64,000 nucleotides of DNA from Peribacillus loiseleuriae (GTDB lineage Bacteria; Bacillota; Bacilli; Bacillales; DSM-1321). Each line of letters opens with the position of its first letter. Within the stretch, counting starts at the first letter, position 1. The stretch spans positions 4,865,621-4,929,620 of the forward strand of contig NZ_LFZW01000001.1 of assembly GCF_001183985.1 (NCBI RefSeq). The letters run 5' to 3'. Shown piece by piece: positions 39,972 to 48,903 of the stretch. The position numbers were made by a program, and so were the translations under genes. The notes under the pieces were generated by a model, which worked only from the letters and a program-made list of their open reading frames with translations, was not told where the DNA came from and searched no databases.

Positions 39972-40132
39972 TAACACCTTCACCTTTTTTACATTATGTT
40001 CTATTTCTTTTAAAAAAAATCTTATTATTTCACCCTTTATCAAAAAAGTTACTTCGAAAGTATAAAAGATAGCTGTAAATAAAACAAGTGTTATCCACAA
40101 AATGTGGATAACACTTGTTTATTTGTGAATAA
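39910..40132. promoter_or_regulatory. DnaA-box cluster spanning ywlC 5' end and ywlB-ywlC intergenic region
   Basis: Boxes (consensus TTATNCACA): TGTGGATAA 39910-39918; TTATCCACA 39928-39936; TTATCCACT 39940-39948; CTATCCACA 39947-39955; TTATCCACA 40091-40099; TGTGGATAA 40103-40111; TGTGAATAA 40124-40132. Five are perfect, in both orientations. Stable DnaA binding at ywlC-ywlB is, as I recall, reported in B. subtilis. Confidence 0.85.
40082..40120 (-). terminator. Perfect 18-bp hairpin after ywlB, containing two DnaA boxes
   Basis: Arms AAACAAGTGTTATCCACA (40082-40099) and its exact complement (40103-40120), 3-base loop, TTTTATTT on the minus strand. It is both a terminator shape and a pair of inverted DnaA boxes. 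Confidence 0.85.
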
Positions 40133-40154
40133 CTTTGTGGGTATGTTAATGAAT

Positions 40155-40589
40155 TCAAAGAATTTTCTGCATAAACCACCGATTTTCCTGTTGAATTAAC
40201 TTTTCCACATGTGGAGAACTTTTTATCCCTTGTGCTATATTCTCTTTTCTTTCAAAACCAAACGCTTCAAAAAATGCAAGTGAGCTTTGTTTCTCTGTCA
40301 CAAGATAGATCGACGATAATTCACGACTTTTAGCTACAAGCACCATATATTGAACGAGCTCTGAAATTTTTTCAGCAGGAAAAGCAGGTGAAATCACAAA
40401 GGATCGCAGCAACCCGGAATTTTCAACGGGGATTAATCCAATGGTTCCTATAATTTCACCTTCATCGTCTTTAGCGACTACAAAGTATTGATATTGCTTC
40501 TGCAAATCCACTTCTCCAACATTAGCTTCCGACAAAAACCGTGCCAATTCCGGAATGTCCATTTCACTCACTTGATAGAATGTTGCCAT
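40155..40589 (-). CDS. ywlB: GNAT-type N-acetyltransferase YwlB
   Basis: 144 aa. The GNAT fold is shown by the beta4-alpha3 region GTIGLIPVENSGLLRSFVISPAFPAEKISELVQYMVLVAKSRELSSIYLVTEKQSSLAFFEAFGFERKE. The acetyl-CoA pyrophosphate loop is less conserved than usual. The substrate is unknown. Between spoIIR and ywlC, as in B. subtilis. AGGAGCGATTCGT precedes ATG 40589. It ends in the hairpin that is part of the DnaA-box cluster. Confidence 0.88.
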   Translation of the reverse strand: MATFYQVSEMDIPELARFLSEANVGEVDLQKQYQYFVVAKDDEGEIIGTIGLIPVENSGLLRSFVISPAFPAEKISELVQYMVLVAKSRELSSIYLVTEKQSSLAFFEAFGFERKENIAQGIKSSPHVEKLIQQENRWFMQKIL

Positions 40590-40820
40590 ACGAATCGCTC
40601 CTCTAGTTTTTTTTACTAGGTATATGATAGAAACGCTAAACTAGAACTGCGATTAAGAACAAAATCACAAGCGACTTGAACAACCTAATGACTAACACAA
40701 GACGAGTACCCTCAATTTTGAGTGGTTTCTCCCTAGCAAAAGAAAGACCGCAGCGGCAATTTTATTGGCAATGCTGGTTAAGTTAAAGATGCTCTATTCC
40801 CTATCCCTTCATCCAAACAG

Positions 40821-41729
40821 TCAAAATAATTGAGAGAATAGCTCTGCAAAAAATGATTTTACGATAATCGGTTCTTCTTCTTGACCATTGTAGATTGAGT
40901 CCTGCTTTACAGCTACTTGAACTTGTTGTGAGACAGGCTGCTCCTGCAATTCTTTATTATCATCTAGAAGACTCCGTGATTCCTCTTTATCCTCAATAGA
41001 ATTCTGTAACCCTTCTTTCTTTTCAACAAGACTATGCTCTTCTACTTTCTCCTCAATAGGACTATACTCTTCTTTTTTCTCTTCAATAGGACTCTGTGCT
41101 TCTTTTTTCTCTTCAACAGGCCTCTTCTGTGTTTCTTCTTTCTCCTCAATAGGTGTCTGTACTTCTTCTTTCTCTTCAATAGGTTTCTGTACTTCTACTT
41201 CCTTCTCTTCAAAAGGTGTCTGACTTACTGCAGTTCCATTTGAAAAATCAAGAAAACATAGGGGAGGAAATAATACGCACCACCAATTGGCCCCTTCACC
41301 TGCTCCAATTGTAATGACAATCGCCTCATATTCGCCTGCCGGATATAAATATTGGCCGTACAGCTTTGTTGGAAATTCAGCTTGACCGAATTTAACCGTG
41401 ACCGCCTGATTCAAACCTTTTTCAGCTATGATTCTTTCTGCGATCTTCTGGATCTGTGGAATATTAGAGGTAATGATTGTTCTTGCTTCATCTAAGGATG
41501 TTAAATCTTCAACCCATGTTGTTATCTCCTTATTCACTTCATCTCGTATATGTCGTTTGACTACTTGATCTACCTCTAAATCACTATTAGCAAGAATCCT
41601 TAACCTAATTGCTTCATCAGGTATCATCTCAGTTGCTTCAACTGTCGCCTCCACTTTCGGCATATATAAACTTACGATTGTTCCAATCGTTAAAATTAAT
41701 AGATAGATAAGTGCTAAATTTTTTCTCAT
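40821..41729 (-). CDS. spoIIR: Stage II sporulation protein R with expanded repeat region
   Basis: 302 aa. The signal or anchor helix (LALIYLLILTIGTIVSLYM) and the conserved SpoIIR core (IPDEAIRLRILANSDLEVDQVVKRHIRDEV ... YLYPAGEYEAIVITIGAGEGANWWCVLFPPLCFLD) end near residue 162. Residues 172-270 are about nine degenerate 10-11-residue units of the type PIEEKEEVQT, and the usual tail (VKSFFAELFSQLF) follows. SpoIIR is secreted from the forespore to trigger SpoIIGA processing of pro-SigmaE. The B. subtilis protein is about 224 aa, so the difference is the repeat insert. A good SigmaF promoter precedes it. Confidence 0.94.
   Translation of the reverse strand: MRKNLALIYLLILTIGTIVSLYMPKVEATVEATEMIPDEAIRLRILANSDLEVDQVVKRHIRDEVNKEITTWVEDLTSLDEARTIITSNIPQIQKIAERIIAEKGLNQAVTVKFGQAEFPTKLYGQYLYPAGEYEAIVITIGAGEGANWWCVLFPPLCFLDFSNGTAVSQTPFEEKEVEVQKPIEEKEEVQTPIEEKEETQKRPVEEKKEAQSPIEEKKEEYSPIEEKVEEHSLVEKKEGLQNSIEDKEESRSLLDDNKELQEQPVSQQVQVAVKQDSIYNGQEEEPIIVKSFFAELFSQLF
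40920..41216 (-). repeat. Degenerate 30-33-bp tandem repeat inside spoIIR
   Basis: About nine units encoding P-(I/V/F)-E-E-K-(K/E)-E-x-x-x: PFEEKEVEVQK, PIEEKEEVQT, PIEEKEETQKR, PVEEKKEAQS, PIEEKKEEYS, PIEEKVEEHS, LVEKKEGLQN, SIEDKEESRS, LLDDNKELQEQ. The first six are best conserved. Confidence 0.85.
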
Positions 41730-41753
41730 CTTGATCCTCTCCCCTCACAAAAA

Positions 41754-41783
41754 TAGTGTCGCCAGAAAGAGAGTGTTTTAAAC
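41754..41783 (-). promoter_or_regulatory. SigmaF promoter of spoIIR
   Basis: GTTTA (41783-41779), a 15-base spacer and GGCGACACTA (41763-41754), an exact match to the SigmaF -10 consensus GGnnAnAMTR. It lies 25 bases before the spoIIR start. SigmaF control of spoIIR is well established in B. subtilis. Confidence 0.75.
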
Positions 41784-41855
41784 TATATATCTAGAAAAAA
41801 ATAAAGTATCGATTATCCTAATAATTTTAGAAGTTTAATAGAATCATTTATAATA

Positions 41856-41902
41856 TAGAAAAAGACCAGTTTATCCACCGCAACGGGATTAAACTGGTCT
41901 TT
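41856..41902 (-). terminator. Terminator of the prfA-prmC unit
   Basis: Perfect 13-bp arms AAAGACCAGTTTA (41861-41873) and TAAACTGGTCTTT (41890-41902), 35 bases after the prmC stop; TTTTTC on the minus strand. Confidence 0.92.
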
Positions 41903-41937
41903 AACGGATAAAACAGAATGAATAAGCTCTTTTTATC

Positions 41938-42810
41938 TTAGAGTTCAGCAAAAACCATACGATCCTTGCCGTTAATATCATATTCAACACTAACCAAAGC
42001 TTTTGGAAATGCCTTCTGTAATATTTCGGCAACTGAATTACCTTGTCCTGCACCGAATTCAAAACCGATGAGTCCTGGTTTTTTCATCACATAAGGAAGT
42101 TCCTCCATAAATCGACGATAGAAATCCAAACCATCCTCACCCGCGAACAAGGCACGGTGTGGTTCGTGTTCGGTTACAACGACTGACATCGTTTCTTTGT
42201 CAGCTACGGGAATATAGGGCGGGTTGGAAAGAAGAATATCAAACGTTTGTCCCTTTTCAATAAATGGAGCTAATAAATCTCCTTGTACCCACTCAATCTC
42301 TGCAGATAGAGCATCTCCATTCGTTCTAGCAACATCCAAAGATGATTTCGCAATATCTGTCGCCGTCACAAGCAATTTGGGACATTCTAACTTCATCGTA
42401 ACGGCAATTGCACCGCTTCCTGTTCCAATATCCACAAGCTCAAGCGGGTGTTCAGTAGGAAACAGTTTTTTTATTTTCAAAAGCGCATGCTCAATTAATT
42501 CTTCCGTTTCCGGTCTTGGAATAAGAACTTCTTCATTCACCTTAAAGGTTCTGCCGTAAAACTCCTCGGACCCAGTAATATATTGGACAGGCGTCCCCGC
42601 CACATGCTTTTGTACAGCTTGAATGAACAAGGCTTTTATATGCTCAGGAAGTTCATCATGTAAACTCGCAAGCAGTCGCGATCGATTTACTCCAAGATAA
42701 TGTTGCAATAAAATCTCACCCGCATTACGATCTCGATTGTGCTCCGTCAGAAAAGAAGAAGCCCAATTCAGGGCTTCGTATACTTTTTTGAATGACTTAA
42801 TCATCCGCAT
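41938..42810 (-). CDS. prmC: Release factor glutamine methyltransferase PrmC
   Basis: 290 aa SAM-dependent methyltransferase that methylates the Gln of the GGQ motif in release factors. The SAM loop is [13 protein letters not shown], and the catalytic NPPY is present in [15 protein letters not shown]. The N-terminal helical domain recognises the release factor. It overlaps the end of prfA (ATG 42810 lies inside prfA's last codons), so substrate and modifier are translationally coupled. No clear ribosome site is visible, consistent with coupling; ATG 42804 is an alternative. Confidence 0.96.
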   Translation of the reverse strand: MRMIKSFKKVYEALNWASSFLTEHNRDRNAGEILLQHYLGVNRSRLLASLHDELPEHIKALFIQAVQKHVAGTPVQYITGSEEFYGRTFKVNEEVLIPRPETEELIEHALLKIKKLFPTEHPLELVDIGTGSGAIAVTMKLECPKLLVTATDIAKSSLDVARTNGDALSAEIEWVQGDLLAPFIEKGQTFDILLSNPPYIPVADKETMSVVVTEHEPHRALFAGEDGLDFYRRFMEELPYVMKKPGLIGFEFGAGQGNSVAEILQKAFPKALVSVEYDINGKDRMVFAEL

Positions 42811-43867
42811 TTTGCAGCTTAGAGGATTGGTCCTCTACGATTAATGTATCAATCACATCATCAAGCTTGCCTTCCATTATTTGATCAAGTTTCTGAATCG
42901 TCAAACCAATTCGATGGTCTGTCACACGATTCTGCGGGAAGTTGTACGTGCGAATCCGCTCTGATCGGTCACCTGTTCCAACCGCCAATTTACGGTTTTG
43001 ATCGTATTCAGCTTGAATTTCCCGGTTAATTTTATCATACACACGAGCACGCAAAACCTTCATAGCTTTTTCTTTATTTTTAATCTGCGACTTTTCATCC
43101 TGGCACGAAACTACCGTATTGGTCGGAATATGCGTTAATCGAACAGCTGACATCGTTGTATTTACACTCTGTCCACCAGGTCCACTAGAAGCAAATGTGT
43201 CAACCCGAATATCCTTTTCATGGATTTCAATTTCAACTTCTTCCGTTTCAGGCAATACAGCAACCGTTGCTGTTGACGTATGAATTCGGCCTCCTGACTC
43301 TGTTTCAGGAACTCGTTGAACACGGTGTGCTCCATTTTCAAATTTCAATTTGGAATAAGCGCCACTCCCATTAATCATGAAGATAATTTCCTTATAACCA
43401 CCTAGTCCCGTTGCATTGGCATCAATGATTTCAGTTTTCCAGCCTTGCATCTCCGCATAACGGCTATACATGCGATATAGACTACCTGCAAATAACGCCG
43501 CTTCATCTCCACCAGCCGCGCCGCGGATTTCCATAATTACGTTTTTATTGTCATTTGGATCTTTGGGAATTAGAAGGATTTTTAACCGCGCTTCCAATTC
43601 TTCTATATTCGATTCAAGTTCATTCAATTCTTCTTTAACCATCTCTTTCATATCTGCATCAAGCTTCTCATCAAGCATCATTTTCGCTTCTTGGTATTGT
43701 TCCCGAATTACTTTATATTCCTTATACGTAATAGCCGTATCTTGAATATCTGATTGTTCCTTCGAGTATTCTCTGAGCTTATTTGAATCATTGATCACTT
43801 CAGGATCACTTAATAATTCATTTAATCGTTCGTATCTATCTTCAACTGCCTGTAGTCGATCAAACAC
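42797..43867 (-). CDS. prfA: Peptide chain release factor 1
   Basis: 356 aa, the normal family length, from GTG 43867 after GGGGTGA; a GTG three codons upstream is less likely. The peptidyl-tRNA hydrolysis motif is [20 protein letters not shown]. The codon-recognition PxT-type element is in the central [22 protein letters not shown] region. It releases proteins at UAA and UAG. prmC follows with overlap. Confidence 0.97.
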   Translation of the reverse strand: MFDRLQAVEDRYERLNELLSDPEVINDSNKLREYSKEQSDIQDTAITYKEYKVIREQYQEAKMMLDEKLDADMKEMVKEELNELESNIEELEARLKILLIPKDPNDNKNVIMEIRGAAGGDEAALFAGSLYRMYSRYAEMQGWKTEIIDANATGLGGYKEIIFMINGSGAYSKLKFENGAHRVQRVPETESGGRIHTSTATVAVLPETEEVEIEIHEKDIRVDTFASSGPGGQSVNTTMSAVRLTHIPTNTVVSCQDEKSQIKNKEKAMKVLRARVYDKINREIQAEYDQNRKLAVGTGDRSERIRTYNFPQNRVTDHRIGLTIQKLDQIMEGKLDDVIDTLIVEDQSSKLQNADD

Positions 43868-44054
43868 TCTTTTCACCCCATAATTTCCAAGGAAGATGTC
43901 CTAAAAGGATTTGACCCTTTTGTAATAGGACGCACCATCCATTGATTCGTCTCTTTAGCTTTAAGCTTATCCATTTCATGTTAATTATAGTATAGGATAA
44001 TAATCAACGTCAAAGACAATTGGGTGAAGGATGCTCGAATCGGGTAATCTTTCA

Positions 44055-44477
44055 TTAATGATCTCGTTTTATATCAACATGATAACGCGGGAAGGCTTTA
44101 ATCAGGAGACGATGAATTCGTTTCTTTTCCTTCTTCCATTCTGATTCCGTTTTAATTTTCCCATGATCATCAATGGTCACAACCATCGAAAGCCCATTCA
44201 CCCAGACACCCTTTGCCTCATAATTCGTTTCTGCCTCGATTGTTTTACGAGCTTGCTCGATATCATCTCCATTAGAAGGGGCTACGTTCGATACACTATA
44301 CGGAGTATTTAACAGCTGATCAGCAGGCTGATTACTATAATGCCCACTGTCACTTGTTACTTTCTTCAAATTACTTGTGGCAGCTTCATTCGTCTTATTC
44401 TTGTCACCTGCATTGTTCGACAAGCCATTACAGCCTGCTAATAACGCCATGATGACAAACGACCATACTATTTTCAT
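44055..44477 (-). CDS. Putative lipoprotein, possibly YhcN/YlaJ-like
   Basis: 140 aa from ATG 44477, seven bases after GGGGGG. Signal MKIVWSFVIMALLAGC is a lipobox (LLAGC, Cys 16). The mature protein is polar, with an Asn/Thr-rich stretch, then DIEQARKTIEAETNYEAKGVWVNGLSMVVTIDDHGKIKTESEWKKEKKRIHRLLIKAFPRYHVDIKRD. The pattern of a short hydrophobic beta segment, a helix with paired Lys/Glu and a fPxYxV ending recalls sporulation lipoproteins of the YhcN/YlaJ type, but I am not sure. It sits between tdk and prfA with repeat R2 upstream. Confidence 0.75.
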   Translation of the reverse strand: MKIVWSFVIMALLAGCNGLSNNAGDKNKTNEAATSNLKKVTSDSGHYSNQPADQLLNTPYSVSNVAPSNGDDIEQARKTIEAETNYEAKGVWVNGLSMVVTIDDHGKIKTESEWKKEKKRIHRLLIKAFPRYHVDIKRDH

Positions 44478-44568
44478 ACGGAATCCCCCCATTCGATTCT
44501 GCCTTTTATAAGGCTTAGTGATAGGGTTCCCATATTGAATGCAAAACATAGGTGAAATTAAATGACGG

Positions 44569-44656
44569 AAAGGGTCAGACCCCACATCTACTATATATCG
44601 TTTATGAAGTGAAGATGGCATATAAACGTTGTATAGAGTGTGAGGTCTGACCCTTT
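44569..44656. repeat. Dispersed palindromic repeat R2, copy 4 (best arms)
   Basis: Perfect 13-base terminal inverted repeats AAAGGGTCAGACC (44569-44581) and GGTCTGACCCTTT (44644-44656). Inner CGTTTAT/ATAAACG arms also pair. Just after the tdk stop at 44671. Confidence 0.9.
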
Positions 44657-44670
44657 GGACTACCACTTCA

Positions 44671-45288
44671 TTATTTTGTATGATTCTTTACGATGCTTTT
44701 CATCTTTTCCAACTTACCAGGCACTATATGATGATGTCTGCATCTAGGTTCATACGCTTCCGATGCACCGACAAGTATTATAGGTTGATCACAGGCAGCT
44801 GGAAGTCCATCCACAAGTCGCTGCGTTCTACTTGCTGCTGAACCGCAAACTGCGCAAACAGCTTGAAGCTTTGTGACGGATTCTGCCAATGCCATCAAAA
44901 TCGGCACAGCCCCAAATGGCTCCCCACGAAAGTCCTGATCTAATCCAGCCAGAATGACACGATAACCGCTGTCCGCAAGATGCTGGGCAACTTCTACAAT
45001 TTCTTTGTCAAAAAATTGTACCTCATCAATCGCAATGATATCTATTTTTTTATCGAGATAATTAAAAATATCAGTAGAATGCGAAATCGGTTTTGCCATA
45101 ACAGATGATCCATTGTGGGACACTACAGCTTCTTCCGCATAGCGATTATCAATAACAGGTTTGAAAACAGCAATACTCTGTTTCGCAAACTGAGCTCGGC
45201 TGACTCTTTTAATTAACTCCTCCGATTTCCCTGAAAACATACTTCCGCAAATCAATTCAATCCAGCCAGATTGTTTCATTTCATACAT
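44671..45288 (-). CDS. tdk: Thymidine kinase (type II, zinc-containing)
   Basis: About 205 aa from ATG 45288 ([15 protein letters not shown]). The P-loop is [16 protein letters not shown], the DEVQFF motif is in [16 protein letters not shown], and the zinc-binding [13 protein letters not shown]...CRHHHIVPG is complete. It phosphorylates thymidine in the salvage pathway. Upstream GGGGAG is 11 bases away. Followed directly by repeat R2; rpmE lies upstream, as in B. subtilis. Confidence 0.96.
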   Translation of the reverse strand: MYEMKQSGWIELICGSMFSGKSEELIKRVSRAQFAKQSIAVFKPVIDNRYAEEAVVSHNGSSVMAKPISHSTDIFNYLDKKIDIIAIDEVQFFDKEIVEVAQHLADSGYRVILAGLDQDFRGEPFGAVPILMALAESVTKLQAVCAVCGSAASRTQRLVDGLPAACDQPIILVGASEAYEPRCRHHHIVPGKLEKMKSIVKNHTK

Positions 45289-45429
45289 TGAAACAGTCAC
45301 TCCCCTTTCCAGCTATTACCCTTTCTTCCAATCAATTTCTCGTGATCACTTCGTCCTGATTCTTGTTCCAACAACCTAATCTATAAAAACAGAGTCAATA
45401 ACCCTGTCACATTTTAAATTCCATCAAAC

Positions 45430-45660
45430 GTATTATATTAAAGAGGTTGTTTAAAAAGTCCGGTAAAAAAGCTTGCGAATTGCATCAAAGCTCATGAATG
45501 ACCTTCTGTTAAAATCGCGCACGTTCTGTGCAAGCCCGATCCTCAACGCTACTGCATACGCGAAAGGTTTGAGACGATCGCTCGCAGAACTTCTCGGCTC
45601 TTTTTATCCTTCTTTTGAACACGTACTTAAAGCCTTTTTCAGGCAATCTTAGTAAAAAAA
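45430..45660. other. Structured non-coding segment downstream of rpmE
   Basis: About 230 bases of the 436-base gap 45289-45724. It begins AAAGAGGTTGTTTAAAAAGTCC and contains nested inverted segments: GTTCTG (45523-45528) with CAGAAC (45585-45590), and CGATCCTCAA (45537-45546) with TTTGAGACGATCG (45568-45580). It ends near GGCTCTTTTTATCC. No open frame with a ribosome site was found. Confidence 0.45.
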
Positions 45661-45675
45661 CCATTAATTCGCAAT

Positions 45676-45708
45676 AAAAAAACAGGCAAGGACGTACACT
45701 TGCCTGTT
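45676..45708 (-). terminator. Terminator of rpmE
   Basis: Perfect 10-bp arms AACAGGCAAG (45681-45690) and CTTGCCTGTT (45699-45708); TTTTTTTATT follows on the minus strand. Confidence 0.92.
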
Positions 45709-45724
45709 CCGGAAGTTTTCATTA

Positions 45725-45937
45725 TTACTGTTGTTCTGATTTAATACCGTATTTTTTATTGAAACGGTCAACACGTCCGCCAGCTTCAGCGAATTTTTGA
45801 CGACCAGTGTAGAATGGATGACATTCTGAACAAGTCTCAACTTTAATTTCTTCTTTGATTGAACCAGTTTCAAATGTATTCCCGCAAGAGCAAATTACTT
45901 TTGCAAGTTTATAATTTGGATGGATTCCAGCTTTCAT
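45725..45937 (-). CDS. rpmE: 50S ribosomal protein L31, zinc-binding type
   Basis: 70 aa from ATG 45937 ([10 protein letters not shown]), nine bases after AAGGAG. The zinc-type Cys residues are present (VICSCGNTF and [16 protein letters not shown]), so this is the zinc form rather than the Cys-less paralogue expressed under zinc limitation. The C-terminus [13 protein letters not shown] is typical. It is followed by a strong terminator and lies downstream of rho. Confidence 0.97.
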   Translation of the reverse strand: MKAGIHPNYKLAKVICSCGNTFETGSIKEEIKVETCSECHPFYTGRQKFAEAGGRVDRFNKKYGIKSEQQ

Positions 45938-46234
45938 TCTTTTCAGCTCCTTCTGCCCTGAATCATTCTGAAACAGAGTTATAACTTCAATGCGAAGATA
46001 AGTGACCCTCACATAATTTGTAAAAATACATGCACTTATTATATCAACTGTAGTCGAGATATGCAACCACTTGTTACATTTTACTAAGAGAAACCTATAA
46101 CTAGAACCTCAACCAACATCTTCCACCTTGTGGCAAACGTCGATGTCAGCGTTATCCGCACAGGACCGAAAGCTATCAGAGAGGCTAAATACTTGCACTG
46201 GACACTGTTATTATAAAGCACTTATTATTATTGT
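45938..46234. other. rho-rpmE intergenic region
   Basis: 297 bases. No obvious terminator for rho. The minus-strand sequence upstream of rpmE presumably holds its promoter, but I see no confident element. Confidence 0.4.
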
Positions 46235-47515
46235 TCAAGAACGCCTGGATGCAGCCAAACCTTTTTTCATTTCTTCTTCCAACTTACTGAAAAATTCTTC
46301 ATTATTCTTTGTTTGTTTTAAACGGCGCAAGAATTTCTCAACAAAATCAGGTGAGTCAGACATCGTTTTGCGGATTGCCCATAGCTTATCAAGGCGGTCC
46401 TTCGGAATTAACAACTCTTCCTTCCGTGTTCCAGAACGTCTAATGTCAATTGCCGGGAAAATTCTTCTCTCAGCTAGTGCTCGATCCAGATGAAGTTCCA
46501 TATTACCCGTACCTTTAAATTCTTCATAAATGACATCATCCATACGTGAACCCGTATCAACAAGCGCTGTTGCAAGGATGGTTAAACTTCCACCTTCTTC
46601 AATATTACGCGCTGCACCAAAGAATCGTTTAGGTCGATGGAAAGCTGCAGGGTCAATTCCACCTGAAAGAGTCCGACCACTTGGTGGAATCACAAGATTG
46701 TATGCTCGCGCAAGACGAGTAATACTATCCATCAGGATAATAACATCGCGTTTATGTTCCACAAGTCTCATTGCGCGTTCAAGAACTAATTCCGCCACTT
46801 TAATATGATTTTCAGGTACTTCATCAAACGTTGAACTGACGACATCCCCAGCAACCGATCGTTCAATATCAGTTACTTCTTCAGGACGCTCATCAATTAA
46901 AAGCACGATTAATTCTGCCTCTGGATGATTCGTTGTGATTGAATTAGCAATTTCTTTAATCAACATCGTTTTACCCGCTTTTGGTGGAGCAACAATTAAA
47001 CCACGTTGTCCAAACCCAACAGGAGCAAGCACATCCATAATTCGAGTGGATAAGTATTTCGGAACCGTTTCCAGCTTGATTTGACGATCAGGGTATAATG
47101 GCGTCAAGCCAGGGAAATGCACACGCTCCTTTGCTGATTCTGGGTTATCACCGTTGACGGCTTCAACATGAAGCAAGCCATAATAACGTTCATTCTCTTT
47201 AGGAGGTCGTACTTTACCAGATACCTTATCACCATTTCTCAGGTCAAATCGGCGAATTTGTGAAGCGGAAATATAAATATCTTCTGAGCTTGGAGAATAG
47301 TTAATTGGGCGCAGGAAGCCAAACCCCTCAGATGGGATGATTTCAAGCACACCTTCCATGAATAATAATCCATCTTGCTCGGCCTGTGCTTTTAATATCG
47401 CAAAGATTAATTCTTTTTTTGAAAGCTTGCTGTAATACGATACTTTGTATTCGCGAGCATGTTCGTATAAATCTTTTAATTTCATGTTTTCTAAATTCGA
47501 AATAGTTAAATTCAT
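46235..47515 (-). CDS. rho: Transcription termination factor Rho
   Basis: 426 aa from ATG 47515 ([41 protein letters not shown]). The N-terminal helical domain is followed by the RNA-binding cold-shock-like domain ([37 protein letters not shown]), the ATPase P-loop ([16 protein letters not shown]), Walker B ([13 protein letters not shown]) and the Q/R-loop [12 protein letters not shown]. Nearly identical to B. subtilis Rho over long stretches. The ribosome site is weak (GTGTGGTG), which would suit autoregulation at low level. A longer frame to 47563 is not supported. Confidence 0.97.
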   Translation of the reverse strand: MNLTISNLENMKLKDLYEHAREYKVSYYSKLSKKELIFAILKAQAEQDGLLFMEGVLEIIPSEGFGFLRPINYSPSSEDIYISASQIRRFDLRNGDKVSGKVRPPKENERYYGLLHVEAVNGDNPESAKERVHFPGLTPLYPDRQIKLETVPKYLSTRIMDVLAPVGFGQRGLIVAPPKAGKTMLIKEIANSITTNHPEAELIVLLIDERPEEVTDIERSVAGDVVSSTFDEVPENHIKVAELVLERAMRLVEHKRDVIILMDSITRLARAYNLVIPPSGRTLSGGIDPAAFHRPKRFFGAARNIEEGGSLTILATALVDTGSRMDDVIYEEFKGTGNMELHLDRALAERRIFPAIDIRRSGTRKEELLIPKDRLDKLWAIRKTMSDSPDFVEKFLRRLKQTKNNEEFFSKLEEEMKKGLAASRRS

Positions 47516-47842
47516 ATTGGCACCACACTTTATATAATTAACGGTTACATTCATATCATACATAGATCATATGAATGGTCAATAAATGGCAAATAGGGAG
47601 AGTATCCTTTTTGCTAGAAGATAATGATTGACATCTTTACTTGTAAAGAAGAATAAATTAGAAGGCTCATAAATTTGGAGTAATAAATAGGCAGTTGATT
47701 TAATGTAAAATATTTATAAAAACAACCTTTATTGTACTTTCTTTATTTTAATTAATCAACTTAATTTTTTTGCAGAGAAAGCGAGCAGTAAAAACCGCCC
47801 GCTTTTATTGAAGAATTTCTGAAATCCACGAGGTAGAATTGG
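47516..47842. other. glpX-rho intergenic region
   Basis: 327 AT-rich bases. It contains a possible glpX terminator, stem AAAGCGAGC (47778-47786) with GCCCGCTTT (47797-47805), T-rich on both sides but without a long U-tract. No gene. Confidence 0.45.
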
Positions 47843-48805
47843 TTAACGCATGACCAGATTTGGTTTCTTTTTCAAGCTATGGCGCCCTTCAACAAAGCGG
47901 ACTGTGCCAGACTTTGCTCTCATGACAACAGAATGGGTTTCGCCATAATTGCCTTTAAATTGGACACCTTTTAATAATTCTCCATCAGTAACGCCTGTTG
48001 CAGCAAATATTGCATCGTCGCCGCGAACAAGGTCTTCCATTCTTAACACAGCATCGAGATTAATGCCCATCTTCAAACAGCGTTCAGCTTCTGCGTTATC
48101 TTGCGGAAGCAGTTTCCCCTGAATTTCTCCCCCCAGGCATTTTAAAGCAACAGCTGAAATGACGCCTTCTGGTGCTCCACCGCTACCAAATAAAATATCA
48201 ACGCCCGTATGGTCAAATGCTGTATTAATTGCTCCAGCTACATCACCGTCATTAATTAACTTAATTCGCGCTCCAGCATCACGTAATTCTTGAATAATTC
48301 TTCCGTGTCGCGCTCGATTTAATACCGTTGCTACAACATCTTGGATATCCTTATTCTTTGCTTTTGCGACAGCTTTTAAGTTGTCAAGAACCGAAGCGTT
48401 GATATCAATTAATCCTACCGCTTCTGGACCAACAGCAATCTTTTCCATATACATATCGGGAGCATGTAGTAAATTACCATGATCCGCAACAGCTAATACA
48501 GCAAGAGCATTCCAGCCGCCAGATGCAACAATATTTGTCCCCTCTAAAGGGTCTACCGCCACATCTACACGAGGTCCGTAGCCTGTCCCAAGCTTTTCAC
48601 CAATGTATAGCATAGGAGCTTCATCCATCTCTCCTTCACCGATGACGACTGTCCCTTTCATGGGCACTGTATCAAATACATCCCGCATAGCGGTTGTGGC
48701 TGCATCATCTGCTTCCATTTTCAACCCTCTACCCATCCAGCGTGCTGATTCTAATGCAGCTCCTTCAGTCACACGAACAAGTTCCATTGATAAGCTTCTT
48801 TCCAT
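47843..48805 (-). CDS. glpX: Fructose-1,6-bisphosphatase class II (GlpX)
   Basis: 320 aa from ATG 48805 after GGGGGAAATCGCG. The metal sites of the family are in [43 protein letters not shown] and [23 protein letters not shown]. It hydrolyses FBP in gluconeogenesis. It lies between murZ and rho, as in B. subtilis. The C-terminus is basic ([11 protein letters not shown]). Confidence 0.96.
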   Translation of the reverse strand: MERSLSMELVRVTEGAALESARWMGRGLKMEADDAATTAMRDVFDTVPMKGTVVIGEGEMDEAPMLYIGEKLGTGYGPRVDVAVDPLEGTNIVASGGWNALAVLAVADHGNLLHAPDMYMEKIAVGPEAVGLIDINASVLDNLKAVAKAKNKDIQDVVATVLNRARHGRIIQELRDAGARIKLINDGDVAGAINTAFDHTGVDILFGSGGAPEGVISAVALKCLGGEIQGKLLPQDNAEAERCLKMGINLDAVLRMEDLVRGDDAIFAATGVTDGELLKGVQFKGNYGETHSVVMRAKSGTVRFVEGRHSLKKKPNLVMR

Positions 48806-48903
48806 CGCGATTTCCCCCTTAGTGTTACTAAACATGTCCTTTATCCAAAATAGTATAACACATTAAGATAACTATAGTAACACATTGAGCATTAGGGGGA
48901 CTT

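Noticed and set aside
47771-47806. Strong terminator after glpX
   Set aside because: Stem present but followed by CTCTGC rather than Ts on the minus strand; listed only as possible within the intergenic entry.
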